From: an uncultured Bacillota bacterium
Lineage (GTDB): Bacteria; Bacillota; Dehalobacteriia; UBA4068; UBA4997
Assembly (NCBI GenBank): GCA_948907985.1
Contig: CAQWMM010000032.1
Coordinates: 1 to 21,297 of the forward strand
Reading direction: 5' to 3'
DNA: 21,297 nucleotides
The notes beneath the pieces are model-generated. The model saw only the letters and a program-made list of their open reading frames with translations. It did no database searches and was not told the DNA's origin. Made by a program: the position numbers and the translations under genes. Below, in pieces: positions 14,319 through 21,198 of the stretch. How positions within the stretch are numbered: position 1 is the stretch's first letter; every line of letters starts with the position of its first letter.

Positions 14319-14406
14319 AGAGCCTCACCTCCTTTGACAGAGGATTGGCCAACCGCCTACCGTTATTTTTTGCTGCCTGTCCCCTCGCTTGGGGAACCTA
14401 TGGATA

Positions 14407-14435
14407 ATTATAATTTATTTGTAATATTTTGTCAA
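14407..14435 (-). promoter_or_regulatory. Consensus sigma-A promoter of the 27-residue peptide gene
   Basis: TTGACA (14435-14430) and TATAAT (14412-14407) match the consensus perfectly with a 17-bp spacer on the minus strand. Start is predicted near 14400. It is the strongest promoter I see in this window and points away from dpaA, so it is not the dpaA promoter. Confidence 0.85.
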
Positions 14436-14469
14436 TCAGAATATTACTTTTTTATTTTAAAAAATTTTG

Positions 14470-14497
14470 ACCGCCGCCTGCCTTGGCGCATATCCTA
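14470..14497 (+). promoter_or_regulatory. Sigma-K type promoter for dpaA-dpaB
   Basis: AC (14470-14471), a 17-bp gap, then CATATCCTA (14489-14497) fit the mother-cell sigma-K consensus AC-N16/17-CATANNNTA at every fixed position. Transcription would start near 14504, about 42 nt before the dpaA ATG. In B. subtilis the orthologous spoVF operon is sigma-K controlled. Confidence 0.65.
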
Positions 14498-14545
14498 TAC
14501 CACAAGCAGATAAAAGAGCGGAAGAAAAAGAGTGGTGAATTATTT

Positions 14546-15424
14546 ATGGCAGAGAGAGTTGTGGCGTTGTTGGGCGGCGACCAGCGCGAGCTGACGCTTT
14601 TGCCCAGTCTGCGGGCGGCGGGTTATAAAGTGCAGGCTTTTGGCCTGCCGCAGGCGGCGGAAAACTGCCCCGGCATTGCCCAGGCGGTGCAGGGGGCGGA
14701 GCTGTTGATCCTGCCCCTGCCGGGCGTGCGACCGGGCGGCTGCCTGCACGCGCCATTTTTGCAGCCGCCGCCGAAACTGACGGCGGCGGATTTGGCCGGC
14801 TGCCCCGCCGGTACGCCGGTGATGGTGGGGGTGGCCCTGCCGGAACTGCGGGATTTGTGCCAAAAGCTGGGCCTGCCGGTTTATGAAATTGCCGAACTGG
14901 ACGCGGTGGCCGAGCCAAACGCCGTGCCGACGGCGGAGGGGGCAATCCAGCTGACCATGCAGGAACTGCCGCTGACGATTGACGGACTTAGGGCCATGGT
15001 GCTGGGCTTTGGCCGGGTGGGCGAGGCCCTGGCCCGGCGGCTAAAGGCGCTGGGCGCGGAAGTGGCGGTGGCCAACCGGGGCGAAGAGCGCCGGCAGAGA
15101 GCGGCGCGGCAGGGCTTTGCCGTTTGCCCCTGGGCGGAACTGGCGGCGGGGCTGGCGCGCTGCGAGGTGGTTTATAACACGGCGCCGGCGTTGGTACTGC
15201 CGGCGGAACTGCTGGACGCAATGCCGCCCGGGGCGTTGGTTGTTGATTTAGCGTCCGGCGCTGGCGGGGTGGATTTTGCGGCGGCCGAGCAGCTGGGAAT
15301 TAAGGCGGTTCATGCGCTGAGCCTGCCGGGCAAGGTTGCGCCGGTCAGCGCCGGGCGTTTGCTGGGGCGGGTTTATCCGCAGTTAATTGATAAAATTTTG
15401 AGCGGCAAGTGGCATATAGAGTGA
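14546..15424 (+). CDS. dpaA: Dipicolinate synthase subunit A
   Basis: The 292-residue protein begins MAERVVALLGGDQRELTLL and has a central NAD(P)-binding segment VLGFGRVGEALARRLKALG (about 151-169, GxGxxG). It then has VVYNTAPALVLPAELLDAMPPGALVVDLASGAGGVDF. These are features of SpoVFA. With DpaB it oxidises dihydrodipicolinate to dipicolinic acid in the mother cell, and the product is loaded into the spore core with calcium. The in-frame extension to 14483 is rejected because it precedes the predicted sigma-K start. AGTGGTGA upstream is a modest ribosome binding site. dpaB follows after 24 bp. Confidence 0.94.
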   Translation: MAERVVALLGGDQRELTLLPSLRAAGYKVQAFGLPQAAENCPGIAQAVQGAELLILPLPGVRPGGCLHAPFLQPPPKLTAADLAGCPAGTPVMVGVALPELRDLCQKLGLPVYEIAELDAVAEPNAVPTAEGAIQLTMQELPLTIDGLRAMVLGFGRVGEALARRLKALGAEVAVANRGEERRQRAARQGFAVCPWAELAAGLARCEVVYNTAPALVLPAELLDAMPPGALVVDLASGAGGVDFAAAEQLGIKAVHALSLPGKVAPVSAGRLLGRVYPQLIDKILSGKWHIE

Positions 15425-15448
15425 TGTTTTGGGAAAGGCGGTGATTTT

Positions 15449-16111
15449 ATGACAGACTTTAAGCTGAAAGAAAAGGATGAAACTTATATGCAGAATTTGG
15501 CGGAGGATTGGCGGCGGCAGCTTTCGGGCAAAACTATCGGCGTGGGGCTGTGCGGCTCTTTCTGCACTATGCGCAAGGTGCTGGAGGAATTGGCGCGGCT
15601 GGCTGAATTGCCGGGCGTGGATATTTGGCCGGTGCTCTCGCAAAATGTGCAGCGGCTGGACAGCAAGTTTGGCCCGGCGGCGGAATGGCGCGAGGCGCTG
15701 GCGGCGATGGGCGGCGCGGTGCGTCAGCCGATTTGCACCATACCGGAGGCCGAGCCGATTGGGCCGCTCTCGCCGCTGGATGTGATGATGCTGGCCCCCT
15801 GCACCGGCAACACGCTGGCCAAGCTGGCGCTGGGGATTACCGACGGGCCGGTGTTGATGGCGGCCAAGGCCCATCTGCGCGGCGGCAAGCCGCTGCTGAT
15901 TGCGCTGGCCTCTAACGACGCTCTGGGACTGAACGCTAAAAATCTGGGGCTGCTGCTGGCCGCTAAAAATATTTATTTCGTGCCTTTGGGGCAGGACGAT
16001 CCGATCAAAAAACCCAACTCGCTGATTTTTGACAGCAAACTGCTGCTGCCGGCGCTGGCCGCCGCACTGAACAGACGGCAAATTCAGCCGCTGCTTAAGG
16101 GCAGTTTATAA
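15449..16111 (+). CDS. dpaB: Dipicolinate synthase subunit B, flavoprotein
   Basis: The 220-residue protein has VGLCGSFCTMRKVLEEL near the start, then TIPEAEPIGPLSPLDVMMLAPCTGNTLAKLALGITDGPVLMAAKA, and IALASNDALGLNAKNLGLLLAAKNIYFVPLGQDDPIKKPNSL. This matches SpoVFB, a flavoprotein-fold (Dfp-like) partner of DpaA. AAAGGCGGTG stands 5 nt before the ATG. The first ~17 residues are polar and an alternative ATG exists at 15488, but the upstream site favours 15449. No clear terminator follows before the asd promoter. Confidence 0.94.
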   Translation: MTDFKLKEKDETYMQNLAEDWRRQLSGKTIGVGLCGSFCTMRKVLEELARLAELPGVDIWPVLSQNVQRLDSKFGPAAEWREALAAMGGAVRQPICTIPEAEPIGPLSPLDVMMLAPCTGNTLAKLALGITDGPVLMAAKAHLRGGKPLLIALASNDALGLNAKNLGLLLAAKNIYFVPLGQDDPIKKPNSLIFDSKLLLPALAAALNRRQIQPLLKGSL

Positions 16112-16152
16112 ACATAAATTATTCATAAAGTCCATAAATATAAAAAAAGTGG

Positions 16153-16193
16153 TTGCAATGCGCTGCAAAAAATGGTAGAATAAACTGTATAAT
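16153..16193 (+). promoter_or_regulatory. Overlapping sigma-A promoters for asd
   Basis: TTGCAA (16153-16158), 17 bp, TAGAAT (16176-16181) gives a good promoter. A second -10, TATAAT (16188-16193), has TGCAAA (16164-16169) 18 bp upstream. Starts would be near 16188 or 16200. This lets asd and dapA be expressed in vegetative cells apart from the sigma-K unit. Confidence 0.65.
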
Positions 16194-16214
16194 TTTTTTT
16201 AGACGTGTATCATC

Positions 16215-16241
16215 TGCGCTGCCCAACAGCGGCGGCTTTTT
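16215..16241 (+). terminator. Possible leader hairpin/attenuator upstream of asd
   Basis: CGCTG (16217-16221) and CAGCG (16227-16231) form a short stem with a 5-nt loop, followed after GCGGC by T5 (16237-16241). It lies between the predicted start sites and the asd ribosome binding site, so it could attenuate transcription. The stem is short and no riboswitch core is seen. Confidence 0.35.
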
Positions 16242-16267
16242 GATAAATTGGTTTGGAGGAATGAAAA

Positions 16268-17287
16268 TTGGAACAGGCAAAAAAATATAATGTGGCGATT
16301 GTGGGCGCTACCGGCGCGGTTGGCCAGCAACTGTTAAAAGTTTTGGCAGAACGGGACTTCCCGGTGGGCGAGCTTTCTCTGTTGGCCTCGGCTCGCTCGG
16401 AGGGCAAAACCATCGAGTGGCAGGGGAGAACCTACACTGTGCACGAAGCGCGGCCGGAGGCCTTTGAGGGCGTGGATATTGTGCTTTTCGCCGGGGGCAG
16501 TATCAGCAAAACCCTGGCCCCGGAGGCTGTTAAACGGGGGGCTGTCTGCATTGACAACAGCAGTACTTTCCGCTATGATCCGGAGGTGCCGCTGGTGGTG
16601 CCGGAGGTTAACCCGGAAGACGTCCGTTGGCACAAGGGCATTATTGCCAATCCAAATTGTTCCACCATCCAGATGGTGGTGGCGCTGAAGCCGCTTTATG
16701 ACCATTTCGGCCTGAAGAGGGTGGTTGTGGCCACCTATCAGGCGGTTTCCGGCGCGGGCAAGGAAGGGCTGGATGAGTTGGATTGTCAGCTCAAACAGGT
16801 TGCGGCGGGCGAACAGCCCCAGCCGGCAACTTTCCAGCATCAGATTGCCTGCAATCTGATTCCGCATATTGATATTTTCCTGGATAACGATTACACCAAG
16901 GAAGAAATGAAGATGACCTGGGAAACCCAGAAAATGCTGCATGACAACAATATCCTGCTTTCGGCTACGGCAGTGCGCGTGCCGGTGTTCCGCAGCCATG
17001 CCGAGGCTATTCATATCGAAACCGAAAAGCCGGTTACGGCGGCCGAGGCGCGGGAGGTTCTGGCGGCGGCTCCCGGCATTGTGATTCAGGACGATCCCAG
17101 CCGGAACGTATACCCCATGCCGCTTTACACCTCGGATACCGACGAGGTGTATGTGGGCCGAATCCGCAAGGATATTGCGGTGGAAAATGGGCTTTCGCTT
17201 TTTGTGGTGGCGGATCAGATCCGCAAGGGCGCGGCTACCAATGCCGTGCAGATTGCCCAGCTGTTGGTTGCGGAAAATCTGGTATAA
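16268..17287 (+). CDS. asd: Aspartate-semialdehyde dehydrogenase (TTG start)
   Basis: The 339-residue enzyme has the NADP loop VGATGAVGQQLL, the catalytic Cys131 in NPNCSTIQ, SGAGKEGLDEL and the catalytic His244 in RVPVFRSHAEA. It reduces aspartyl phosphate to aspartate semialdehyde, the precursor of lysine, diaminopimelate, threonine and methionine. The start is TTG at 16268, 7 nt after GGAGGA (16255-16260). The ATG at 16261 touches the ribosome binding site and its frame stops after nine codons. The rare start codon may keep translation low. The usual neighbour dapG (aspartokinase) is missing here, so aspartyl phosphate must come from an enzyme encoded elsewhere. Confidence 0.96.
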   Translation: MEQAKKYNVAIVGATGAVGQQLLKVLAERDFPVGELSLLASARSEGKTIEWQGRTYTVHEARPEAFEGVDIVLFAGGSISKTLAPEAVKRGAVCIDNSSTFRYDPEVPLVVPEVNPEDVRWHKGIIANPNCSTIQMVVALKPLYDHFGLKRVVVATYQAVSGAGKEGLDELDCQLKQVAAGEQPQPATFQHQIACNLIPHIDIFLDNDYTKEEMKMTWETQKMLHDNNILLSATAVRVPVFRSHAEAIHIETEKPVTAAEAREVLAAAPGIVIQDDPSRNVYPMPLYTSDTDEVYVGRIRKDIAVENGLSLFVVADQIRKGAATNAVQIAQLLVAENLV

Positions 17288-17330
17288 GCCGGAGGGGCTG
17301 TATTAGCTTTTAACAAGGAGAGGATGAAAG

Positions 17331-18212
17331 ATGTTTTTTGGTAAGGTTTTAACGGCAATGGTAACTCCCTATGATTCAGCCGGCGAGGTTGATTATGCCA
17401 AGGTGCAAAAGCTGGCCAAACATCTTTTGGCCAATGGTTCCGATGGCGTTTTGATCTGCGGTACCACCGGCGAAAGCCCCTGCCTGACGCCTGCCGAGCG
17501 CGCCAACCTGTGGGCGGCGGCTAAGGAGGCCACGGCGGGCGGCGGCGCTCTGATTTTGGGTACGACGGACAATGAAACCGCTTTTTCCTGCGAGGTCGCC
17601 AAGAAGGCGCAGCGCGCCGGGGCGGATGCTCTGCTGGCAGTGGCCCCTTATTATAACAAACCCTCGCAGGAGGGATTGTATCGCCATTTTGCCAAAATTG
17701 CGGCCAGCGCCGATATTCCGATTATCCTTTATAATATACCCGGGCGTACCGGCGTGAACATCCTGCCGGAAACCGTTTTGCGCCTGGCGCAGGACTGCCC
17801 CAACATTGTGGCCATCAAAGACGCCACCGGCAGCCTGGATTCGGTCAGCGCGCTGGGTGGTATGCTGCCGGAGGGATTTGACGTTTATTCCGGCGATGAT
17901 TCTTTAACGCTGCCCATTTTGTCGGTGGGCGGGGTTGGCGTAATCAGCGTGGCTTCGCATTTGATTGGCAATCAGATTGCGCAGATGATTGAGTTGTATC
18001 AGCAGGGCGACGTCGCCGGGGCCAGGCGCATCCACCTGCAATATTTTGAAGTTTTTAAAAAGCTGTTTATCACCACTAATCCGGTGCCGGTTAAGGCCTG
18101 CCTGAATTTGCAGGGCTGGGCGATGGGCGACTGCCGTCTGCCCCTGGCGCCGCCGGCAGACGACGAGCTGGCTGTGCTTAAAGCCATGCTGGAGAAATAT
18201 AATCTGCTGTAA
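17331..18212 (+). CDS. dapA: 4-hydroxy-tetrahydrodipicolinate synthase
   Basis: The 293-residue enzyme has GTTGESPCL (44-52), the catalytic Tyr in ILYNIPGRTG (Tyr134), and the Schiff-base lysine in VAIKDATGS (Lys163). The YYNKP motif is at 107-111. It condenses pyruvate with aspartate semialdehyde, making the compound used by both DapB and DpaA/DpaB. AAGGAG lies about 10 nt upstream of the ATG. The gap from asd is 43 bp without a hairpin, so the two are one unit. Confidence 0.96.
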   Translation: MFFGKVLTAMVTPYDSAGEVDYAKVQKLAKHLLANGSDGVLICGTTGESPCLTPAERANLWAAAKEATAGGGALILGTTDNETAFSCEVAKKAQRAGADALLAVAPYYNKPSQEGLYRHFAKIAASADIPIILYNIPGRTGVNILPETVLRLAQDCPNIVAIKDATGSLDSVSALGGMLPEGFDVYSGDDSLTLPILSVGGVGVISVASHLIGNQIAQMIELYQQGDVAGARRIHLQYFEVFKKLFITTNPVPVKACLNLQGWAMGDCRLPLAPPADDELAVLKAMLEKYNLL

Positions 18213-18223
18213 GCTGGTGTAAG

Positions 18224-18250
18224 TTGCCTTTTTTAGGCTATAATAGGCAA
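18224..18250. promoter_or_regulatory. Inverted repeat around a TATAAT box upstream of RNase J
   Basis: TTGCCT (18224-18229) and AGGCAA (18245-18250) are perfect inverted repeats. A third AGGC (18235-18238) can pair with the first arm, so two hairpins compete. TATAAT (18239-18244) sits directly before the right arm. This could be an operator over the rnj promoter or an mRNA structure at the dapA end. No good -35 is seen. Confidence 0.4.
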
Positions 18251-18266
18251 TAATATAAAAAAATTT

Positions 18267-18293
18267 GGCGCGCCGGGCTTTTTTTGGCGCGCC
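18267..18293 (+). other. GGCGCGCC hairpin just before the RNase J ribosome binding site
   Basis: The palindrome GGCGCGCC occurs at 18267-18274 and 18286-18293, so the copies can form an 8-bp all-GC stem with an 11-nt loop containing T7. The AAGGAG site begins 4 nt after the stem. Such a stem near the 5' end could control translation or protect the mRNA from the 5' exonuclease that the gene encodes. Confidence 0.5.
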
Positions 18294-18309
18294 CATAAGG
18301 AGTGTGATT

Positions 18310-20286
18310 ATGGACAAGGATAATTTTGGGCAAAATGGGGCTGAAAGCATGAGCCTGCGCAGCGCCGCCGCTGATGTGATTAAAAATCTGGCCCGAAGCG
18401 CCAAGCGGGTTACGAAGAAAGATAAGCCGGAGCCTGCCAAAGCTGCCGAGGCGGCCAAAGCCCCGGAGGCCGAAGCGGCCAAAGTCCCGGCAGCCAACCG
18501 CGGCCGTACCCGCGCCGCTGGCAGTTCAGCCGGCGCCGGGCGCGGCCGGACTACCGCCGGGCGCAGCCGGGCCGCGGCCAACCGCAGTCAGGCCGACGCC
18601 GAGCGCACGCCCACTAAAAGAGAACCCGCTGCCAGCCGCCAAAAGCTGACGGTTATCCCCTTGGGCGGTCTGGGCGAAGTGGGCAAAAACATGACCGCTT
18701 TTAAGTTTGGCAACAATATCATCGTAGTGGACAGCGGCATGACTTTTCCTGACGAAGAGCAGCTGGGTATTGATCTGGTTATTCCGGATTACAGCTATCT
18801 GCTGGAGAACAAAAGCATGGTGCGGGGGATTTTTGTAACCCATGGCCATGAGGATCACATTGGCGCTTTGCCCTATGTGATGAAAGATCTGAAAGTACCG
18901 GTTTATGGCAGCCGGCTGACGCTGGGTTTGATTAAGGGCAAGCTGAAGGAGCATAATCTGAGCGCTAATAACCTGCATGAGGTGAACGCCGGCGAAACCG
19001 TTACCGCGGGGCCGTTTAAGGTGGAGTTTATCCATGTATCTCACAGTATACCGGATTCTATGGCGCTGGCGATTCACACGCCGGTTGGTGTTTGCCTGCA
19101 TACCGGCGATTTTAAGATTGATATGTCGCCAATCGACAATCAGTTTATGGATTTATCCCGTATTTCGGAGCTTGGCCAGCAGGGCGTGCTGCTGTTGATG
19201 GCCGACAGTACCAACGTGGAGCGGCCCGGCTTTACAGCCTCGGAAAAGAGCGTTGGCCCGGCGCTGGACAGTATTTTTCTTAACGCCACCGGCCGGGTGA
19301 TTGTTACCACTTTCGCCTCCAACGTTCACCGGATTCAGCAGGCCATTTGGGCGGCTGAACACACCGGGCGTAAGGTGGCGGTCGTGGGGCGCGGTATGAA
19401 TAACGTTGTGGGTATTGCTAATGATTTGGGCTATTTGAAAGTTAAAGCCAACACGTTTATTGATATTAACGATATTCGCAAGTTCCCCGATCGTAAGCTG
19501 GCAATTTTGACTACCGGCAGCCAGGGCGAAAGCCTGGCCGGGCTGACCAGAATGTCGCAGGGGGAGCACCGCCAGGTGCAGCTGCGTACCGGCGATTTGG
19601 TGGTGATTTCCGCCAATCCGATCCCCGGCAATGAAAAAATGATTTCCAAAACGGTGGACAACCTCTATCACCAAGGGGTAGACGTGGCCTATGGCCGCGG
19701 TATGGGTTTGCACGTTTCCGGCCACGCCAGCCAGGAGGATTTGAAACTGATTTTCAATTTGGTGCGCCCCCGGTTCTTTATGCCGGTGCACGGCGAGTAT
19801 CGGATGCTGTGCGAGCATGGCAAGCTGGCGGCCAGCATGGGGATCTCGCCCAAGAATGTGTTTATTATGGAAAACGGCCAGGTGTTGGAACTTTCCTCGC
19901 GCAGCGGCCGGATTGCCGGCGCGGTGCATGCCGGTATGACGTTGATTGACGGCCGGGGCGTGGGCGATGTGGGCACCACGGTTCTGAAAGACCGCAAACA
20001 GCTTTCTAACGACGGTATTGTGATCGCCAGCGTGGTCATCAATCGCGAAACCCGCCGGCTGCACAGTATGCCTTATATCTTCTCGCGCGGTTTCGTGTAT
20101 GAGAAGGGCAACGATACCATTTTCCGCGAGGCCGAAAAGCGGATTGTGCGGGCGGTGGAATCGGTGCTGGAGCATGACTATAATCAGGCGGCGCTGAAAG
20201 GCAGCATTAAAAATACCATTGCCCGGCTTTGTTCGGAGCGGACGGGGCGCAAGCCGATTATTGTACCGATCATCAACGAAATATAA
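18310..20286 (+). CDS. rnjB: Ribonuclease J with Ala/Arg-rich N-terminal extension
   Basis: The 658-residue protein has a metallo-beta-lactamase core starting at about residue 112 (KLTVIPLGGLGEVGKNM), the zinc motif HGHEDH (His178, His180, Asp182, His183), GDFKIDMSP, the beta-CASP region with ADSTNVERPGFT, and SGHASQEDLKL and HGEYRML near the C-terminal part. It is a 5' exo/endoribonuclease for mRNA decay and rRNA maturation. Residues 1-111 are an extra low-complexity region rich in Ala, Arg, Lys and Glu (such as NRGRTRAAGSS), absent from the B. subtilis enzymes. The family is certain, and the J2 label rests on synteny. ATG 18310 follows AAGGAG. The TTG at 18265 would lie in the hairpin. Confidence 0.93.
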   Translation: MDKDNFGQNGAESMSLRSAAADVIKNLARSAKRVTKKDKPEPAKAAEAAKAPEAEAAKVPAANRGRTRAAGSSAGAGRGRTTAGRSRAAANRSQADAERTPTKREPAASRQKLTVIPLGGLGEVGKNMTAFKFGNNIIVVDSGMTFPDEEQLGIDLVIPDYSYLLENKSMVRGIFVTHGHEDHIGALPYVMKDLKVPVYGSRLTLGLIKGKLKEHNLSANNLHEVNAGETVTAGPFKVEFIHVSHSIPDSMALAIHTPVGVCLHTGDFKIDMSPIDNQFMDLSRISELGQQGVLLLMADSTNVERPGFTASEKSVGPALDSIFLNATGRVIVTTFASNVHRIQQAIWAAEHTGRKVAVVGRGMNNVVGIANDLGYLKVKANTFIDINDIRKFPDRKLAILTTGSQGESLAGLTRMSQGEHRQVQLRTGDLVVISANPIPGNEKMISKTVDNLYHQGVDVAYGRGMGLHVSGHASQEDLKLIFNLVRPRFFMPVHGEYRMLCEHGKLAASMGISPKNVFIMENGQVLELSSRSGRIAGAVHAGMTLIDGRGVGDVGTTVLKDRKQLSNDGIVIASVVINRETRRLHSMPYIFSRGFVYEKGNDTIFREAEKRIVRAVESVLEHDYNQAALKGSIKNTIARLCSERTGRKPIIVPIINEI

Positions 20287-20303
20287 AAAGCACAAAAAAA
20301 GAT

Positions 20304-20345
20304 AATAAGCCGAATCTATGCAAAATAGGTTCGGCTTATTTATAT
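20304..20345 (+). terminator. Intrinsic terminator after RNase J
   Basis: The arms 20304-20318 and 20326-20340 form a 15-bp stem with one G-U pair and a 7-nt loop, followed by TATATTTT. It starts 18 nt after the stop codon. It should separate the rnj transcript from the following protease gene. Confidence 0.85.
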
Positions 20346-20405
20346 TTTGGGGCATTTGGGGACAAACTACCAAAAAGATACAAAAAAGAAAGGGAGAAAA
20401 CCGAT

Positions 20406-21176
20406 ATGTTTAATGAAGAAAAACGCGCTAGTCTGCAAAATCATGAAGTTGTCCCCGCCGACCCGACCGAGCCGAACGACCCCAACGAGCCGGAGCGGGG
20501 CGGCAGCGGCGAGGCGGATAATGTGGACCGCTCCAAGGTGATCAATGATTTGGGCGCTACCGACGTGCCGGATATGCAGAGCGATATTCATGTTCTGACG
20601 ATTATCGGCCAGGTGGAGGGGCATTTGGTGATGCCGCCGCAGAACAAAACCACTAAGTATGAACACGTTATTCCCCAGTTGGTGGCGGTGGAGGAAAGCC
20701 CGGACATTAAGGGGTTGTTGGTGATTTTGAACACCGTGGGCGGCGATGTGGAGGCCGGGCTGGCGATTGCCGAACTGATGGCCAGTATGCACAAACCGGT
20801 GGTGTCGCTGGTGTTGGGCGGGGGCCACAGTATTGGCGTACCCATTGCGGTGGCCGCCAGACGTTCTTTTATTGCCTCCACCGCTACTATGACAATTCAT
20901 CCTATCCGTATGAACGGCCAGGTTTTGGGCGTGCAGCAAAGCTTTGATTATCTGGAGCGCATGCAGGACCGGGTGATTGGCTTTGTTACGGCGCACTCGC
21001 AGATCTCCGACCGGCAGATGCGCAAGTTTATGATGAACACCGGCGAGCTGGCGCGGGATATTGGTACGGTGCTGGCGGGGGAGGACGCGGTGAAGTCCGG
21101 CTTGATTGACGAGGTGGGCGGATTAAGCGAGGCGTTGGCTGCGTTGCACAAATTTATTGATGAAGAAGCCCAATAG
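20406..21176 (+). CDS. tepA: ClpP-like serine protease, TepA/YmfB type
   Basis: The 256-residue protein has a ClpP/crotonase fold: LTIIGQVEGH (64-73), LLVILNTVGGDVEAGLAIAELM, the nucleophile Ser142 in GGGHSIGVP and His165 in TMTIHPIRMNG. The C terminus has GEDAVKSGLIDEVGG. The first ~55 residues are acidic and Pro-rich and probably disordered. B. subtilis TepA (YmfB) was described as aiding protein translocation and lies between rnjB and spoIIIE, the same context as here. ATG 20406 has AGGGAG 9 nt upstream. The frame is open back to 20229, but that part covers the rnj 3' end and terminator. Confidence 0.9.
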   Translation: MFNEEKRASLQNHEVVPADPTEPNDPNEPERGGSGEADNVDRSKVINDLGATDVPDMQSDIHVLTIIGQVEGHLVMPPQNKTTKYEHVIPQLVAVEESPDIKGLLVILNTVGGDVEAGLAIAELMASMHKPVVSLVLGGGHSIGVPIAVAARRSFIASTATMTIHPIRMNGQVLGVQQSFDYLERMQDRVIGFVTAHSQISDRQMRKFMMNTGELARDIGTVLAGEDAVKSGLIDEVGGLSEALAALHKFIDEEAQ

Positions 21177-21198
21177 CGGGATGTTGCTTGTCAACGCG

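Noticed and set aside
14334..14363. Second plus-strand promoter TTGACA-18-TACCGT inside the small-gene leader
   Set aside because: The -10 matches only three of six positions and TTGACA here is the complement of the small gene's ribosome binding region. Kept only as a weak alternative for an antisense RNA.
14295..14513. 72-codon plus-strand ORF between dapB and dpaA
   Set aside because: No ribosome binding site; it covers the minus-strand promoter and the sigma-K site, and its sequence looks non-coding.
14103..14545. Lysine riboswitch or T-box in the dapB-dpaA gap
   Set aside because: No L-box core or T-box sequence found on the plus strand; the structures are explained by convergent promoters and a shared terminator.
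16261..16290. Nine-codon leader ORF starting at ATG 16261 before asd
   Set aside because: The ATG touches the GGAGGA site with no spacer, so initiation is unlikely; the TTG at 16268 has correct spacing.
19153..20373. 406-codon minus-strand ORF opposite RNase J
   Set aside because: Antisense shadow; no recognisable domain and it crosses the rnj terminator.
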